Source: Martinezella rhizogenes (GTDB taxonomy: Bacteria; Pseudomonadota; Alphaproteobacteria; Rhizobiales; Rhizobiaceae). Taken from it: a stretch of DNA of 64,000 nucleotides. Positions 33,279-44,044 of the stretch are shown here, one piece after another. The stretch lies in contig NZ_SGNY01000005.1 of the NCBI RefSeq assembly GCF_007002745.1, positions 186,001 through 250,000 of the forward strand. The letters are read 5' to 3'. The notes below the pieces were generated by a model. The model did no database searches and was not told where the DNA came from. It worked only from the letters and a program-made list of their open reading frames with translations. A program made the position numbers and the translations under genes. Numbering within the stretch: position 1 is the stretch's first letter; every line of letters starts with the position of its first letter.

Positions 33279-34286
33279 ATGCTGAGATTTCTGACGATAC
33301 GCGTAGCATCCGCCATTCCGGTGCTGTTGATCCTGAGCGTGGTGACCTTCGCCATCATTCAGGCGCCGCCCGGCGATTATGCCGACTATATCCGCTCGCA
33401 GCTGATGAACCAGGGCGGCGCGTCCTTCGAACAGGCGGAAGCGCAGGCGCAGGCCTATCGTGTCGAACACGGCCTCGATCAGCCGCTTGTCGTGCAATAT
33501 TTCAACTGGATCGGCGGCATCGTCACCCGCGGCGATTTCGGTTACAGCTTCTATTACAACAAGCCGGTTGCCGATGTGGTTGGCGAACGCCTGCCGCGCA
33601 CAATTGCGCTGGCGCTGGTCTGCCACATCTTCGCATCCATTCTCGGCATCGCTTTCGGCATCTGGGCGGCCACACGGCAATATTCCTGGGTCGACAACCT
33701 GCTCTCCACCGTCGCCTTCCTCGGCATGACGATCCCGCGCTTCCTGATGGCGCTGATCCTCGTCTATCTCATGGTGTTTCATTTCGACGTGTCGGAGATC
33801 GGCAGCTTCTTCTCGCCGCAATATGGCGGTGCGCCGTGGTCATGGGGCAAATTCGTCGATCTCGTCAGCCATGTCTGGCCGGTGGTCGCCATCGCCGTCT
33901 TCGGTGGGCTCGCCTATAATATGCGGGTGATGCGCGGCAATCTGCTGGATACGCTGAATGCGCAATATGTCGAGACGGCCCGCGCCAAGGGGCTTTCGGA
34001 AGGTGCGGTCATCATGCGCCATGCCGTGCCGAATGCCGTGCACCCGCTGGTCATGTATCAGGGCGTCGTGCTGCCCTATATGCTGAGCGGCGAAATCGAG
34101 ACCGCCATCATCTTCGCGCTGCCGACAGTCGGTCCGGCCATCGTCGGCTCCATGGCGGTGGGCGATGTCTATGTCACCGCGACCTTCATGATGGTGCTGG
34201 CCGCGACGCTGATCGTCGGCAACATCATCGCCGACATGCTGCTTGCCATGCTTGACCCACGCGTTCGCGAATTCGGGAGGGCCTGA
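33279..34286 (+). CDS. agpB: Alpha-galactoside ABC transporter permease (DppB/OppB-like)
   Basis: A 335-residue permease with six predicted spans: N-terminal FLTIRVASAIPVLLILSVVTFAIIQAPPGDY, and the coupling stretch ETARAKGLSEGAVIMRHAVPNAVHPLV typical of peptide/nickel-type (BPD) permeases. It partners the next gene product. The stop (34286) is followed by the agpC ATG after one base. Confidence 0.9.
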   Translation: MLRFLTIRVASAIPVLLILSVVTFAIIQAPPGDYADYIRSQLMNQGGASFEQAEAQAQAYRVEHGLDQPLVVQYFNWIGGIVTRGDFGYSFYYNKPVADVVGERLPRTIALALVCHIFASILGIAFGIWAATRQYSWVDNLLSTVAFLGMTIPRFLMALILVYLMVFHFDVSEIGSFFSPQYGGAPWSWGKFVDLVSHVWPVVAIAVFGGLAYNMRVMRGNLLDTLNAQYVETARAKGLSEGAVIMRHAVPNAVHPLVMYQGVVLPYMLSGEIETAIIFALPTVGPAIVGSMAVGDVYVTATFMMVLAATLIVGNIIADMLLAMLDPRVREFGRA

Positions 34287-34287
34287 G

Positions 34288-35424
34288 ATGATGGCGTTTG
34301 ACGAAGTGAAAAACGAAACCGCCATCACCCCCAAGCCTGAACGCGGCACGCAGGGTAATGAGTCCTATCTCGCGCTGGTATGGCGGCGTCTCAGGCGCTC
34401 ATTCACGGGCATGGTCGGGCTGGTGCTGGTGGTGCTGCTGATCCTGATTGCCGTCTTTGCGGATTTCTTCGCGCCGATGAACCCGCTTGAAACCAATGCC
34501 AGCTTCTCGCCGCCGCAGGTGGTGCGATTTTCTGACAAGGACGGCAATTTCAGTCCGTTCCCCCGCGTTTACGCGACTGCCGAAACGGAAGAGCTCGATC
34601 CAGTCACCTTCCAGCCCATCGTCGGGCCGGATTACGACAATCCCGTTTATCTCGGTTTCTTCGTCAAAGGTGCGGAATACAGGCTTTTGGGTCTCATTCC
34701 GATGAGCCGGCATTTCTTCGGCTCGACGGACGGCAAGCCGGTGCATTTTCTCGGAACCGATAAATTCGGACGCGACGTGCTGTCGCGCGCCATCTACGGT
34801 TCGCGTATCTCGCTTGCCATCGCGCTCAGCGTTGTGGCCATCGTCACCGTCATCGGCACCAGTGTCGGGCTGATATCAGGCTATTTCGGCGGCCCGCTGG
34901 ATGCCTGGGTGCAGCGTTTCGTGGAAGTGGTTCTCGCTTTCCCGCAATTGCCGCTTTATCTCGCGCTGACGTCTCTCATCCCGGTCACCGCGCCAACCAC
35001 CGTGTTCCTCGTCTTCGTGGTCGGTGTCATGTCCGCGCTCGGTTGGGCGCAGATGTCGCGGGAGGTGCGTGGCAAAACGCTGGCGCTGGCGCGTATCGAT
35101 TATGTGCGGGCGGCCATTGCCGTCGGTGCCACCGACCGGCGCATCATTTTCCAGCATATCCTGCCGAATGTGATGAGCCATGTGATCGTCGCCGTGACGC
35201 TGCATATTCCGAGCGTCGTGCTGCTCGAATCCTTCCTCGGTTTCCTCGGCTTTGCGGTGAAGCCGCCACTCATCTCCTGGGGGCTGATGCTGCAGGATAC
35301 CGCGACCTATTCCGTCATCGGTTCCTATCCCTGGATTCTCGCACCGGTCGGTTTTGTACTGGTCACAGTCTTTGCCTTCAACGCGCTCGGCGATGGCCTG
35401 CGCGATGCCGTCGATCCCTATTGA
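34288..35424 (+). CDS. agpC: Alpha-galactoside ABC transporter permease (DppC/OppC-like)
   Basis: A 378-residue permease starting MMAFDEVKNETA (ATG at 34288; 34291 is also possible). The OppC-type N-terminal domain (LVWRRLRRSFTGMVGLVLVVLLILIAVFADFFAP) is followed by an insert of about 90 residues, then HFLGTDKFGRDVLSRAIYGSRISL and the coupling motif DYVRAAIAVGATDRRIIFQHILPNVMSHVIV. The periplasmic insert explains its length against DppC (about 300). Confidence 0.9.
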   Translation: MMAFDEVKNETAITPKPERGTQGNESYLALVWRRLRRSFTGMVGLVLVVLLILIAVFADFFAPMNPLETNASFSPPQVVRFSDKDGNFSPFPRVYATAETEELDPVTFQPIVGPDYDNPVYLGFFVKGAEYRLLGLIPMSRHFFGSTDGKPVHFLGTDKFGRDVLSRAIYGSRISLAIALSVVAIVTVIGTSVGLISGYFGGPLDAWVQRFVEVVLAFPQLPLYLALTSLIPVTAPTTVFLVFVVGVMSALGWAQMSREVRGKTLALARIDYVRAAIAVGATDRRIIFQHILPNVMSHVIVAVTLHIPSVVLLESFLGFLGFAVKPPLISWGLMLQDTATYSVIGSYPWILAPVGFVLVTVFAFNALGDGLRDAVDPY

Positions 35425-35436
35425 GAGGAGCGTAAA

Positions 35437-37104
35437 ATGGTAGCTAGCCAGAACAACACATACGCCCCCGCGATCCGCTTCGATGCTGATAATCGCAACG
35501 ACGACGCCATCATCGACGCCCGCAATATCGCCGTGAGCTTCAAGGTGGAGCACGGCACGGTCGAAGCGGTGAAGGACATCTCCTTCCAGCTCTATCGCGG
35601 CGAGACGATCGCCATCGTCGGCGAATCCGGTTCGGGGAAATCGGTAACGGCGCGCACTGTCATGGGCCTTCTGACAAAGCGGGCTTCCGTTTCGAAATCC
35701 GCCACCGTGCGGTTCAACGGCGACGACATATTGAAGTTTTCGAGCCGCCAGCGCCGGGCACTGCGTGGCAACCGCATCTCGATGATCTTTCAGGAGCCGA
35801 TGAGTTCGCTGAACCCGATCTATACGATCGGTAGCCAGATCGTCGAGGCGATCCGCGTCCACTCGAAACTGAGCAAGAAGCAGGCCGAGGCGAGGGCGCT
35901 CGATCTTCTGCGGCAGGTGCAGATACCGGAGCCTGAAGCGCGGCTTAAGCAATATCCGCACCAGCTTTCCGGCGGCCAGCGGCAGCGTGTGATGATCGCC
36001 ATGGCGCTCTCCAACGATCCGGACGTGCTGATTGCCGATGAGCCGACCACTGCGCTCGATGTGACGGTGCAGGCGCAGATCCTCAACCTCATCCGCGACC
36101 TGCAGAAAAAGCGCGGCATGGCCGTGGTCCTCATCACCCATGACCTGACCATCGTGAAGCAGTTCTCCGATTACGTCTACGTCATGCAGCACGGCGAGAT
36201 GCGTGAGCACAACACCACGGAAAAGCTCTTTGAAGCGCCGCAGCACCCCTACACAAAGAAGCTGCTCGGCTCCGAACCGCATGGCACGGCGAAACCGCTG
36301 CCGGAAAATTCCGGCGTGCTGCTGACGGCAAGCGGTGTACGCGTTTCCTTCATGATGCGTTACGGCGGGTTGTTCAAACCGGAACTGAAAGAACTGATCG
36401 CCGTCGACAGTCTCGGCCTGACCCTCAGGCGGCACGAGACGCTGGGGCTCGTTGGTGAATCCGGTTCCGGCAAGACCACTTTCGGACAATCGCTGCTGCG
36501 GCTGAACGAGCCGGTGGGCGGCGAGGTGGTCTTCGATGGCGAGAGGGTCGATGGCCGCTCCCGCGCTCAAATGCGGCCCCTGCGTTCGCGTATGCAGATC
36601 GTCTTTCAGGACCCTTTCGCCTCGCTCAATCCGCGCATGACCATTGGCCAGATCATCGAGGAAGGCCTCATCATCAACGGTCTTGGCAAAACCAAGGCCG
36701 AAAGACTGGAGCGGGTGCGCGATGCGCTGGAGGCGGCGGGCATGCCCGGCAACATCCTCTCACGTTTCCCGCACGAATTCTCCGGCGGCCAACGCCAGCG
36801 CATCGCCATTGCCCGTGCGGTGGCGCTGGAGCCGGAATTCATCTTGCTCGACGAGCCAACCTCGGCGCTCGATCTTTCCGTGCAGGCGCAGATCATCGAT
36901 CTGCTGCGCAAGCTGCAGGATGAGCGAGGCCTGAGCTACCTGTTCATCTCGCATGACCTGAAGGTGGTGCGCGCACTCTGTCACCGCGTCATCGTCATGC
37001 AAAGCGGGCGCATCGTCGAGGAAGGCCCTGTCGAGGACGTTCTTACTCACCCAAAAACCGAATATACTCAGCGGCTTGTACGAGCCGCCTTCGAAATCGC
37101 TTGA
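35437..37104 (+). CDS. agpD: Alpha-galactoside ABC transporter ATPase, two fused ATP-binding domains
   Basis: A 555-residue protein fusing DppD- and DppF-like ATPases. Domain 1: Walker [10 protein letters not shown], signature [15 protein letters not shown], Walker [12 protein letters not shown]. Domain 2: [35 protein letters not shown]. Both sites look competent. The start at 35437 follows AGAGGAG. It energises the agpBC pore. Confidence 0.92.
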   Translation: MVASQNNTYAPAIRFDADNRNDDAIIDARNIAVSFKVEHGTVEAVKDISFQLYRGETIAIVGESGSGKSVTARTVMGLLTKRASVSKSATVRFNGDDILKFSSRQRRALRGNRISMIFQEPMSSLNPIYTIGSQIVEAIRVHSKLSKKQAEARALDLLRQVQIPEPEARLKQYPHQLSGGQRQRVMIAMALSNDPDVLIADEPTTALDVTVQAQILNLIRDLQKKRGMAVVLITHDLTIVKQFSDYVYVMQHGEMREHNTTEKLFEAPQHPYTKKLLGSEPHGTAKPLPENSGVLLTASGVRVSFMMRYGGLFKPELKELIAVDSLGLTLRRHETLGLVGESGSGKTTFGQSLLRLNEPVGGEVVFDGERVDGRSRAQMRPLRSRMQIVFQDPFASLNPRMTIGQIIEEGLIINGLGKTKAERLERVRDALEAAGMPGNILSRFPHEFSGGQRQRIAIARAVALEPEFILLDEPTSALDLSVQAQIIDLLRKLQDERGLSYLFISHDLKVVRALCHRVIVMQSGRIVEEGPVEDVLTHPKTEYTQRLVRAAFEIA

Positions 37105-37126
37105 ATGCCAAATGCCGGAGGTAGAA

Positions 37127-38500
37127 ATGGCAAGAGATCCCAAGATCACATTTATCGGCGCAGGTTCCACTGTTTTCATGAAGAACATCATCGGTGATGT
37201 GCTGCAGCGTCCGGCGCTTTCCGGCGCCACCATTGCGCTGATGGATATCAATCGTGAAAGGCTGGAAGAAAGCGCCATCGTCGTCAACAAGCTGATTTCG
37301 ACGCTCGGGGCAAAGGCGAAGGCCGAGACCCATACCGACCAGAAAAAGGCGCTTGCCGGCGCTGATTTCGTCGTCGTCGCTTTCCAGATCGGCGGTTATG
37401 AGCCCTGCACGGTTACCGACTTCGAGGTGCCGCGCAAATATGGCCTGCGCCAGACCATTGCCGATACGCTGGGTGTCGGCGGCATCATGCGCGGCCTTCG
37501 CACCGTACCGCATCTGTGGAAGATCTGCGAGGACATGCTGGCCGTCTGCCCCAACGCCATCATGCTGCAATATGTGAACCCGATGGCGATCAACACCTGG
37601 GCGATTGCCGAGAAATACCCGACGATCCGGCAGGTGGGTCTTTGCCATTCCGTGCAGGGCACCGCCATGGAACTCGCCCATGATCTCGACATTCCCTATG
37701 AGGAAATCCGCTACCGTTCTGCCGGCATCAACCACATGGCGTTTTTCCTGGAATTCGAGCACCGCCAGCCCGATGGCAGCTACAGAAACCTTTATCCCGA
37801 TCTCGTGCGCGGCTACCGCGAAGGCCGTGCACCAAAACCCGGCTGGAACCCGCGCTGCCCCAACAAGGTGCGTTACGAGATGCTGACAAGGCTCGGTTAT
37901 TTCGTCACGGAAAGCTCCGAGCATTTCGCCGAATATACGCCCTATTTCATCAAGGAAGGCCGCGAAGACCTGATCGAGAAATTTGGCATCCCGCTTGATG
38001 AATATCCGAAGCGCTGCATCGAGCAGATCGAGCGCTGGAAGGGCCAGGCGGCCGCTTATCGTTCTGCCGACAAGATCGAGGTGAAGCCATCAAAGGAATA
38101 TGCCTCTTCCATCATCAATTCCGTCTGGACCGGCGAACCCTCCGTCATCTACGGCAACCAGCGCAACAATGGCTGCATCACCTCGCTGCCGGCCAATTGC
38201 GCGGCGGAAGTGCCTTGCCTCGTCGACCATAACGGCGTGCAGCCGACGTTCATCGGCGAATTGCCGCCGCAGCTCACCGCGTTGATGCGCACCAACATCA
38301 ACGTGCAGGAGCTGACGGTGCGGGCGCTGATGAGCGAAAACCGCGAGCACATCTTCCATGCGGCGATGATGGACCCGCATACGGCGGCGGAACTGGATCT
38401 CGACCAGATATGGTCGCTGGTGGACGATCTTCTTGTCGCCCATCGCGACTGGCTGCCGGAGTGGACGCAGGTGGAGGTGAAGCGGGCGCGGGCGGTGTAA
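37127..38500 (+). CDS. agaL2: Second GH4 alpha-galactosidase (AgaL2-like)
   Basis: A 457-residue GH4 enzyme starting MARDPKITFIGAGSTVFMKNI (ATG at 37127, GGAGGT just upstream). It keeps the metal/catalytic segments GLCHSVQGT and GINHMAFF and the NPMAINTW stretch. It is only moderately similar to the first GH4 protein (compare CHSVQ with CHGVQ), so the two probably differ in substrate or linkage preference and are not a recent duplication. It is the last gene of the operon. Confidence 0.9.
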   Translation: MARDPKITFIGAGSTVFMKNIIGDVLQRPALSGATIALMDINRERLEESAIVVNKLISTLGAKAKAETHTDQKKALAGADFVVVAFQIGGYEPCTVTDFEVPRKYGLRQTIADTLGVGGIMRGLRTVPHLWKICEDMLAVCPNAIMLQYVNPMAINTWAIAEKYPTIRQVGLCHSVQGTAMELAHDLDIPYEEIRYRSAGINHMAFFLEFEHRQPDGSYRNLYPDLVRGYREGRAPKPGWNPRCPNKVRYEMLTRLGYFVTESSEHFAEYTPYFIKEGREDLIEKFGIPLDEYPKRCIEQIERWKGQAAAYRSADKIEVKPSKEYASSIINSVWTGEPSVIYGNQRNNGCITSLPANCAAEVPCLVDHNGVQPTFIGELPPQLTALMRTNINVQELTVRALMSENREHIFHAAMMDPHTAAELDLDQIWSLVDDLLVAHRDWLPEWTQVEVKRARAV

Positions 38501-38586
38501 ACTGCCCACCGTCAACGGCGGACCGGAGGCTGCTGTGGAAGCGCGTGGCCTTCGGACCTCTGGCAAAGGTTTTGTAACCTCTCTTC

Positions 38587-38662
38587 CGTCATCCTCGGGC
38601 TTGTCCCGAGGATTCACAACCCGGCACGACGATGGATCCTCGGGTCAAGCCCGAGGATGACG
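38587..38662. repeat. REP-like palindromic element with CGTCATCC ends
   Basis: Two hairpins, each built on CCTCGGG/CCCGAGG (38593-38613 and 38637-38656), make one larger inverted unit that begins CGTCATCCTCGG and ends CCGAGGATGACG. This is the style of Rhizobiaceae intergenic repeats. It sits in the 441-bp gap after the alpha-galactoside operon and may act as a terminator or message-end stabiliser. The rest of the gap holds the FNR-type site and an inverted repeat GGTTTCA/TGAAACC at 38893-38918; I see no gene. Confidence 0.75.
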
Positions 38663-38773
38663 CCGAGTGTTGTGACGGCAGCCTTTGGCGGTCGTTATGA
38701 CAAGCCACAAAACAACCGGCGCGCGGAATTTGCCCTGTTCCGGCTACCTTTCCATAACATCCTTGGGGGGGAC

Positions 38774-38787
38774 TTGACTTGTATCAA
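38774..38787. promoter_or_regulatory. FNR/FixK-type site (anaerobox) upstream of the export operon
   Basis: TTGACTTGTATCAA matches the FNR/FixK consensus TTGAT-N4-ATCAA at nine of ten defined positions (C for T in the left half). It is 155 bp upstream of the HlyD-like gene and in no coding frame I accept. Rhizobial FnrN/FixK proteins activate from such sites under low oxygen, so the export operon may be oxygen-regulated. Confidence 0.6.
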
Positions 38788-38941
38788 GGCCGCTAAGCTC
38801 CACGATACCTAAACACCCCGTGACCCGGCCTACTCCCCGAACAGGAGAAATGTCGGGTACGAATTCTGAACGCAAAGGTGGCTGGCTTCTTCGGTTTCAT
38901 CGTATTACGGTTGAAACCTGAAGGGTTCATGGGGAAGACGG

Positions 38942-40006
38942 ATGTCTAAAAAAGGCTTGCTCATTGGTCTGGTGGTTCTGGTTATTGCCGGTGTCGCCTA
39001 TTTCTCCTGGTCAAAGCTAAAGGGAGAGGGACTTCCCGCCGGTTTTGTGGCCAGTAACGGCCGGATCGAGGCAGTCGAGATCGACATTTCCACAAAAACC
39101 GCCGGCCGCCTTCAGGACATCATGGTGCGCGAAGGCGATTTTGTGAAAGCCGGTCAAGTGCTTGCGCAGATGGACACGGCCCAGCTGGAAGCCAGGAAAC
39201 GTCAGGCGGAAGCGCAGCTTCGCCGTGCGAAAATTGCCATCGATACCGCCAACAGCCTCGTTGCCCAGCGGGAAGCGGAAAAAACCTCCGCTCAGGCGGT
39301 GGTCGAACAGCGCAAGGCGCAACTCGATTCCGCGTCGAAGACCAATACACGCTCCAAACAGCTGCTGACGGGCAACGCCGTGTCGCAGCAGATCGTTGAC
39401 GACAGCGAAGCGGCCGAGCAATCCGCCCGTGCCACGCTTGCTTCGGCGCAGGCTTCGCTTGCCGCATCCGATGCGGCAATCAATGCCGCCAAGGCGCAGA
39501 TCGTTGATGCCGAAGCGGCTGTGGATGCGGCGCAGGCCGATATCGAAAGCATTGAGACGGATATAGACGATGCGACGCTGAAATCGCCCCGCGACGGTCG
39601 TGTGCAATATCGTATCGCCCAGCCGGGAGAAGTGCTCTCCGCCGGTGGGCGGGTTCTCAACCTCGTCGATCTCGGCGATGTCTATATGACGTTTTTCCTG
39701 CCGACGGCCGAGGCCGGCCGCACGTCCATGGGCTCCGATGTCCGCCTGATCCTCGACGCCGCGCCGCAATATACCATTCCGGCCAAGGTTTCCTTCGTCG
39801 CCGATGTCGCGCAATTCACACCCAAAACGGTGGAGACCGAAGAGGAGCGCCAGAAGCTGACGTTCCGGGTGCGGGCGCAAATTCCGCAGGAGCTGCTGCA
39901 GAAATATATTCAATATGTCAAAACCGGTCTGCCCGGCATGGCCTATGTCCGGCTTGATCCGCAGGCCGCCTGGCCGGAAAACCTCGAACGCAATCTCGTC
40001 AAGTGA
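38942..40006 (+). CDS. HlyD-family membrane-fusion protein (YhiI/YbhG-like)
   Basis: A 354-residue periplasmic adaptor with one N-terminal membrane anchor ([18 protein letters not shown]). A lipoyl/barrel-sandwich half ([40 protein letters not shown]) precedes a coiled-coil hairpin of about 120 Ala/Gln-rich residues, and the second half-motif is [32 protein letters not shown]. It links the inner-membrane ABC exporter to an outer-membrane channel, which is not encoded here. Its stop overlaps the next start. Confidence 0.9.
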   Translation: MSKKGLLIGLVVLVIAGVAYFSWSKLKGEGLPAGFVASNGRIEAVEIDISTKTAGRLQDIMVREGDFVKAGQVLAQMDTAQLEARKRQAEAQLRRAKIAIDTANSLVAQREAEKTSAQAVVEQRKAQLDSASKTNTRSKQLLTGNAVSQQIVDDSEAAEQSARATLASAQASLAASDAAINAAKAQIVDAEAAVDAAQADIESIETDIDDATLKSPRDGRVQYRIAQPGEVLSAGGRVLNLVDLGDVYMTFFLPTAEAGRTSMGSDVRLILDAAPQYTIPAKVSFVADVAQFTPKTVETEEERQKLTFRVRAQIPQELLQKYIQYVKTGLPGMAYVRLDPQAAWPENLERNLVK

Positions 40007-42792
40007 CGGTGGCCGCCATGGTCGCGCCCTCCACGAATACGGAAAACGATCCGAATGCGCCCGTCGCGCGGCTGGCGGATGTGCGGCTGACCTTTGGCAG
40101 CACTGTAGCGCTGGCCGACATATCGGTCGAGATTCCCGCTGGCCGCATGATCGGGCTGATCGGGCCGGATGGTGTCGGCAAATCCAGTCTGCTGTCGCTT
40201 GTCTCCGGCGCACGCGCCATACAAAAGGGAAAAGTGGAGGTTCTGGGCGGCGATATGTCCGATCCGCGCCACCGTGAGGACACCTGCCCGCGCATTGCCT
40301 ATATGCCGCAGGGTCTCGGCAAGAACCTCTATCCGACCCTGTCCGTCTTCGAGAATATCGATTTCTTCGGCAGGCTGTTCGGGCAAGGGAGCAGGGAGCG
40401 GCAGGCGCGTATCGCCGAATTGCTCAAAAGTACCGGTCTGGAGCCATTTACGGACCGCCCGGCCATGAAACTTTCCGGCGGCATGAAGCAGAAGCTCGGG
40501 CTCTGCTGCGCGCTGATCCACGATCCCGATCTGCTCATTCTTGATGAGCCGACCACCGGCGTCGACCCGCTGTCGCGCCGGCAGTTCTGGGAGCTGATCG
40601 ATACGATCCGTGCCGGGCGTCCGGGTATGAGTGTGATCGTCGCCACGGCCTATATGGAAGAGGCAGCCGGTTTCGACTGGCTGGTCGCCATGGATGGCGG
40701 CAAAATCCTCGCCACCGGCTCGCCCGACGAACTTCTCGAACGCACTTCGACCGCCAATCTCGATGCCGCCTTCATCGCTCTCCTGCCGGAAGAGAAGCGC
40801 AAGGATTATCACGAGGTGCATATCGCGCCACGCACGGTGACGGATGATGGCGACTATGCCATTGAGGCGTCGCATCTCAGCATGCGCTTCGGTGATTTCA
40901 CCGCCGTCGACAATGTCAGCTTCAAAATTCCGCGCGGCGAGATTTTCGGCTTTCTCGGCTCGAATGGTTGCGGAAAATCCACCACCATGAAGATGCTGAC
41001 CGGGCTTCTGGCCGCCAGCGAAGGCGAAGCGAAGCTGTTCGGGCACAAGGTGGATGCCAGCGACATGGCGATCCGCCACCGCGTCGGTTACATGAGCCAG
41101 GCGTTCTCGCTCTATTCCGAACTGACCGTGCGCCAGAACCTTGATCTGCACGCGCGGCTGTTCAAGCTGCCGGAAGAAACCATTCAGCCGCGTATCGCCG
41201 AGATGGCGGAACGTTTCGATTTGGGTGCGGTCATGGAAACCATGCCCGACGACCTGCCGCTTGGCATCCGCCAAAGGCTGTCGCTGGCCGTGGCAATGAT
41301 CCATTCGCCTGACATTCTCATCCTCGATGAGCCGACCTCGGGTGTTGACCCGGTGGCGCGGGACGGCTTCTGGCAAATCCTCGCGGATCTGTCGCGTAAC
41401 GACAATGTCACCATCTTCATCTCTACCCATTTCATGAATGAAGCGGAGCGCTGCGACCGGATTTCGCTGATGCATGCCGGCAAGGTGCTGATCAGCGATA
41501 CGCCTGACGCGATTACAAAAAGCCGCGATGCCGCGACGCTGGAAGAGGCTTTTGTCGCCTATCTCGAGGATGCCTCCGGTGTCAAAAAGGCGAAGCCCGC
41601 GACAGCGTCCGCCGCGGTAACAGACGTACCCGTGACGCAACATGCAACACCTGCTCGCAAACGTTTCTTCGATGTCAGACGCATGTTCAGCTATACGCGC
41701 CGCGAGGCGCTGGAACTGCAGCGCGACCCCATTCGCGGCACGCTGGCGGTGCTTGGCAGCGTCATCCTGATGTTCGTGATCGGATACGGTATCAATCTCG
41801 ATGTCGAGGATCTGACCTTCGCGGCGCTGGACCGCGACGATTCCACCATCAGCCGTGACTACGTGCTGGACATCGCCGGCTCGCGCTATTTCATCGAAAA
41901 AGAACCGATCCGCGACTATGCCGATATGGACAGGCGCATGCGCGACGGGGAACTCAGCCTTGCCATCGAAATCCCGCCCGGTTTCGGCCGTGATGTCCTG
42001 CGCGGCAAGACGGTGGAGGTTGGCGCATGGATCGATGGCGCCATGCCGCAGCGCGCGGAGACCGTGCGCGGTTACGTGCAGGGCATGCATCAGACATGGC
42101 TGGCGCGCAAGGCGAGTGAAATCTACGGCAGCGCGGCGACGCAAGGCAGTTTCAGCATCGAAACGCGCTATCGTTACAATCCCGATGTCAAAAGCCTCGT
42201 CGCCATGGTGCCGGCGGTCATTCCGCTGCTGCTGATGCTCATACCGGCCATGCTTTCCGCACTCAGCGTCGTCCGGGAAAAGGAGCTCGGCTCCATCGTC
42301 AATCTTTACGTGACGCCGACGACGCGGCTGGAATTCCTGATCGGCAAGCAGCTTCCCTACGTTGCGCTTGGCATGCTCAACTTCCTGCTTTTGACGGCAT
42401 TTGCGATCTTCATCTTCCGGGTGCCGTTTACCGGCAGTTATCTTGCTTACGCGACGGGCGCCTTGCTTTTTGTCATCATCGCTACATCCATCGGTCTCGT
42501 CATGTCGTCCTTCATGAAAAGCCAGATCGCGGCGATCTTCGGCACCGCCTTGCTGACGCTCATTCCGGCGACGCAATATTCGGGCATGATCGATCCGGTT
42601 TCGTCGCTGCAGGGGGCGGGGGCCTTTATCGGCAACATCTATCCCGCCACCTATTTCATGACCATTTCGCGTGGCACCTTCTCAAAGGGGCTGGATTTCG
42701 CCGGCCTTTCCGGCTCGTTCCTGCCGCTTATCATCGCCATTCCGCTGCTGCTCATCGCCGGCGCCGCCCTCTTGAGGAAACAGGCGTCATGA
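40003..42792 (+). CDS. Fused ABC exporter: two ATPase domains plus ABC-2 permease (RbbA/YhiH-like)
   Basis: A 929-residue three-domain protein. ATPase 1: Walker [11 protein letters not shown], signature [10 protein letters not shown], Walker [14 protein letters not shown]. ATPase 2: [10 protein letters not shown] and [13 protein letters not shown], but the signature is [15 protein letters not shown], without the SGG core. From about residue 560 there is an ABC-2 permease with one N-terminal and about five C-terminal spans. This architecture is that of E. coli RbbA (YhiH), reported both as ribosome-associated and as part of a drug-efflux set. The frame may start at GTG 40003 (overlapping the HlyD stop) or ATG 40018 ([11 protein letters not shown]). 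Confidence 0.9.
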   Translation: MTVAAMVAPSTNTENDPNAPVARLADVRLTFGSTVALADISVEIPAGRMIGLIGPDGVGKSSLLSLVSGARAIQKGKVEVLGGDMSDPRHREDTCPRIAYMPQGLGKNLYPTLSVFENIDFFGRLFGQGSRERQARIAELLKSTGLEPFTDRPAMKLSGGMKQKLGLCCALIHDPDLLILDEPTTGVDPLSRRQFWELIDTIRAGRPGMSVIVATAYMEEAAGFDWLVAMDGGKILATGSPDELLERTSTANLDAAFIALLPEEKRKDYHEVHIAPRTVTDDGDYAIEASHLSMRFGDFTAVDNVSFKIPRGEIFGFLGSNGCGKSTTMKMLTGLLAASEGEAKLFGHKVDASDMAIRHRVGYMSQAFSLYSELTVRQNLDLHARLFKLPEETIQPRIAEMAERFDLGAVMETMPDDLPLGIRQRLSLAVAMIHSPDILILDEPTSGVDPVARDGFWQILADLSRNDNVTIFISTHFMNEAERCDRISLMHAGKVLISDTPDAITKSRDAATLEEAFVAYLEDASGVKKAKPATASAAVTDVPVTQHATPARKRFFDVRRMFSYTRREALELQRDPIRGTLAVLGSVILMFVIGYGINLDVEDLTFAALDRDDSTISRDYVLDIAGSRYFIEKEPIRDYADMDRRMRDGELSLAIEIPPGFGRDVLRGKTVEVGAWIDGAMPQRAETVRGYVQGMHQTWLARKASEIYGSAATQGSFSIETRYRYNPDVKSLVAMVPAVIPLLLMLIPAMLSALSVVREKELGSIVNLYVTPTTRLEFLIGKQLPYVALGMLNFLLLTAFAIFIFRVPFTGSYLAYATGALLFVIIATSIGLVMSSFMKSQIAAIFGTALLTLIPATQYSGMIDPVSSLQGAGAFIGNIYPATYFMTISRGTFSKGLDFAGLSGSFLPLIIAIPLLLIAGAALLRKQAS

Positions 42793-43907
42793 GGTTGTTT
42801 TCGTCCAACATCTTCCAGCTCGGCATCAAGGAACTGCGCGGTCTGGCGCGTGACGGCATGTTGCTGCTCCTGATTGTCTATGCCTTCACACTGCAGATCT
42901 ACACCGGCTCCAGCGCGCTGCCGGAGACGCTGAACAATGCCGCCATCGCCATTGTCGACGAGGATCAGTCGCCGCTTTCCGGCCGCATCAGCACGGCGTT
43001 TTATCCGCCCTATTTCGCGCCGCCGAAGCAGATTTCGATTGCGGAAATGGACAAGCGCATGGATGCCGGGCTCGATACCTTCGCGCTCAACATCCCGCCG
43101 GATTTCCAGCGCCGGCTGATGGCAGGGCAGCAACCCGCGATCCAGCTCAATATCGACGCCACCCGCATGAGCCAGGCTTTCAGCGGCGGCGGTTATGTGC
43201 AGACCATCGTGACGAGCGAAGTTCAGGAATATATGAACCGCTATCGCGGTGTGACTTCGGTGCCGGTGGATCTGACGCTGCGCTCCCGCTTCAACCCGGA
43301 ACTGGACAAATCCTGGTTCGGCTCGATCAACAACATCATCACCGCCATTACCATGCTGTCGATCGTGCTGACGGGGGCGGCGCTCATTCGCGAGCGTGAG
43401 CATGGCACGGTCGAGCATCTGCTGGTCATGCCGGTCACGCCGTTGGAAATCATGCTCAGCAAGGTCTGGTCCATGGGCCTTGTTGTGCTGGTGGCCTCGG
43501 CATTTTCGCTGTTCGTCGTTGTCGGGGGGCTGCTTGCCATTCCCATCGAAGGCTCGCTCTTGCTCTTTCTGCTTGGAACCGCCCTGCAGCTCTTCGCCAT
43601 GACGTCGATGGGCATATTCCTCGCAACGGTTGCCGGGTCCATGCCGCAATTCGGCATGTTGCTGATCCTCTTCCTGCTGCCGCTGCAGGTGCTTTCGGGC
43701 GCCATGACGCCGCGGGAGAGCATGCCAGATATCATCCAGTATCTCATGCTTCTCGCACCCAACACCCATTTCGTCATCCTGGCGCAATCGGTGCTTTTCA
43801 GGGGCGCGGGGCTGGATGTGGTGTGGCCGCAACTGCTGGCGCTGCTCGCCATCGGTTCGGCGCTCTTTATCTTTGCGCTTCGCCGCTTCCGGCGTTTTCT
43901 GCGTTGA
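42789..43907 (+). CDS. ABC-2 type export permease (YhhJ-like)
   Basis: A 372-residue inner-membrane permease: one N-terminal span ([19 protein letters not shown]), a large periplasmic domain, then about five spans with [29 protein letters not shown], the conserved ABC-2 segment. It overlaps the fused ATPase/permease stop by 4 bp and should form a heterodimer with it. HlyD, RbbA-like and YhhJ-like genes in this order match the E. coli yhiI-rbbA-yhhJ set. Confidence 0.92.
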   Translation: MRLFSSNIFQLGIKELRGLARDGMLLLLIVYAFTLQIYTGSSALPETLNNAAIAIVDEDQSPLSGRISTAFYPPYFAPPKQISIAEMDKRMDAGLDTFALNIPPDFQRRLMAGQQPAIQLNIDATRMSQAFSGGGYVQTIVTSEVQEYMNRYRGVTSVPVDLTLRSRFNPELDKSWFGSINNIITAITMLSIVLTGAALIREREHGTVEHLLVMPVTPLEIMLSKVWSMGLVVLVASAFSLFVVVGGLLAIPIEGSLLLFLLGTALQLFAMTSMGIFLATVAGSMPQFGMLLILFLLPLQVLSGAMTPRESMPDIIQYLMLLAPNTHFVILAQSVLFRGAGLDVVWPQLLALLAIGSALFIFALRRFRRFLR

Positions 43908-44044
43908 AGTGAGGGGAACCCGCCATTTTTACGCCATTTCCGGACAAGTTGAATTAATTGTGTTCGGTAACGGTATGTTCGCCTTCCGGGAATATGCCTA
44001 TGAGGACGGCTGGGTAAAAGCGGGCTTTGTTCAGGAGTAGCATA

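Noticed and set aside
34876-36570. Minus-strand open frame of 564 codons
   Set aside because: Antisense to agpC and agpD; low-complexity His/Arg/Asp composition and no recognisable domain.
39943-42576. Minus-strand open frame of 877 codons
   Set aside because: It lies antisense to the HlyD-like and fused exporter genes, whose domains are unmistakable. The translation is rich in His, Arg and Gly without motifs, as expected for a GC-rich shadow frame.
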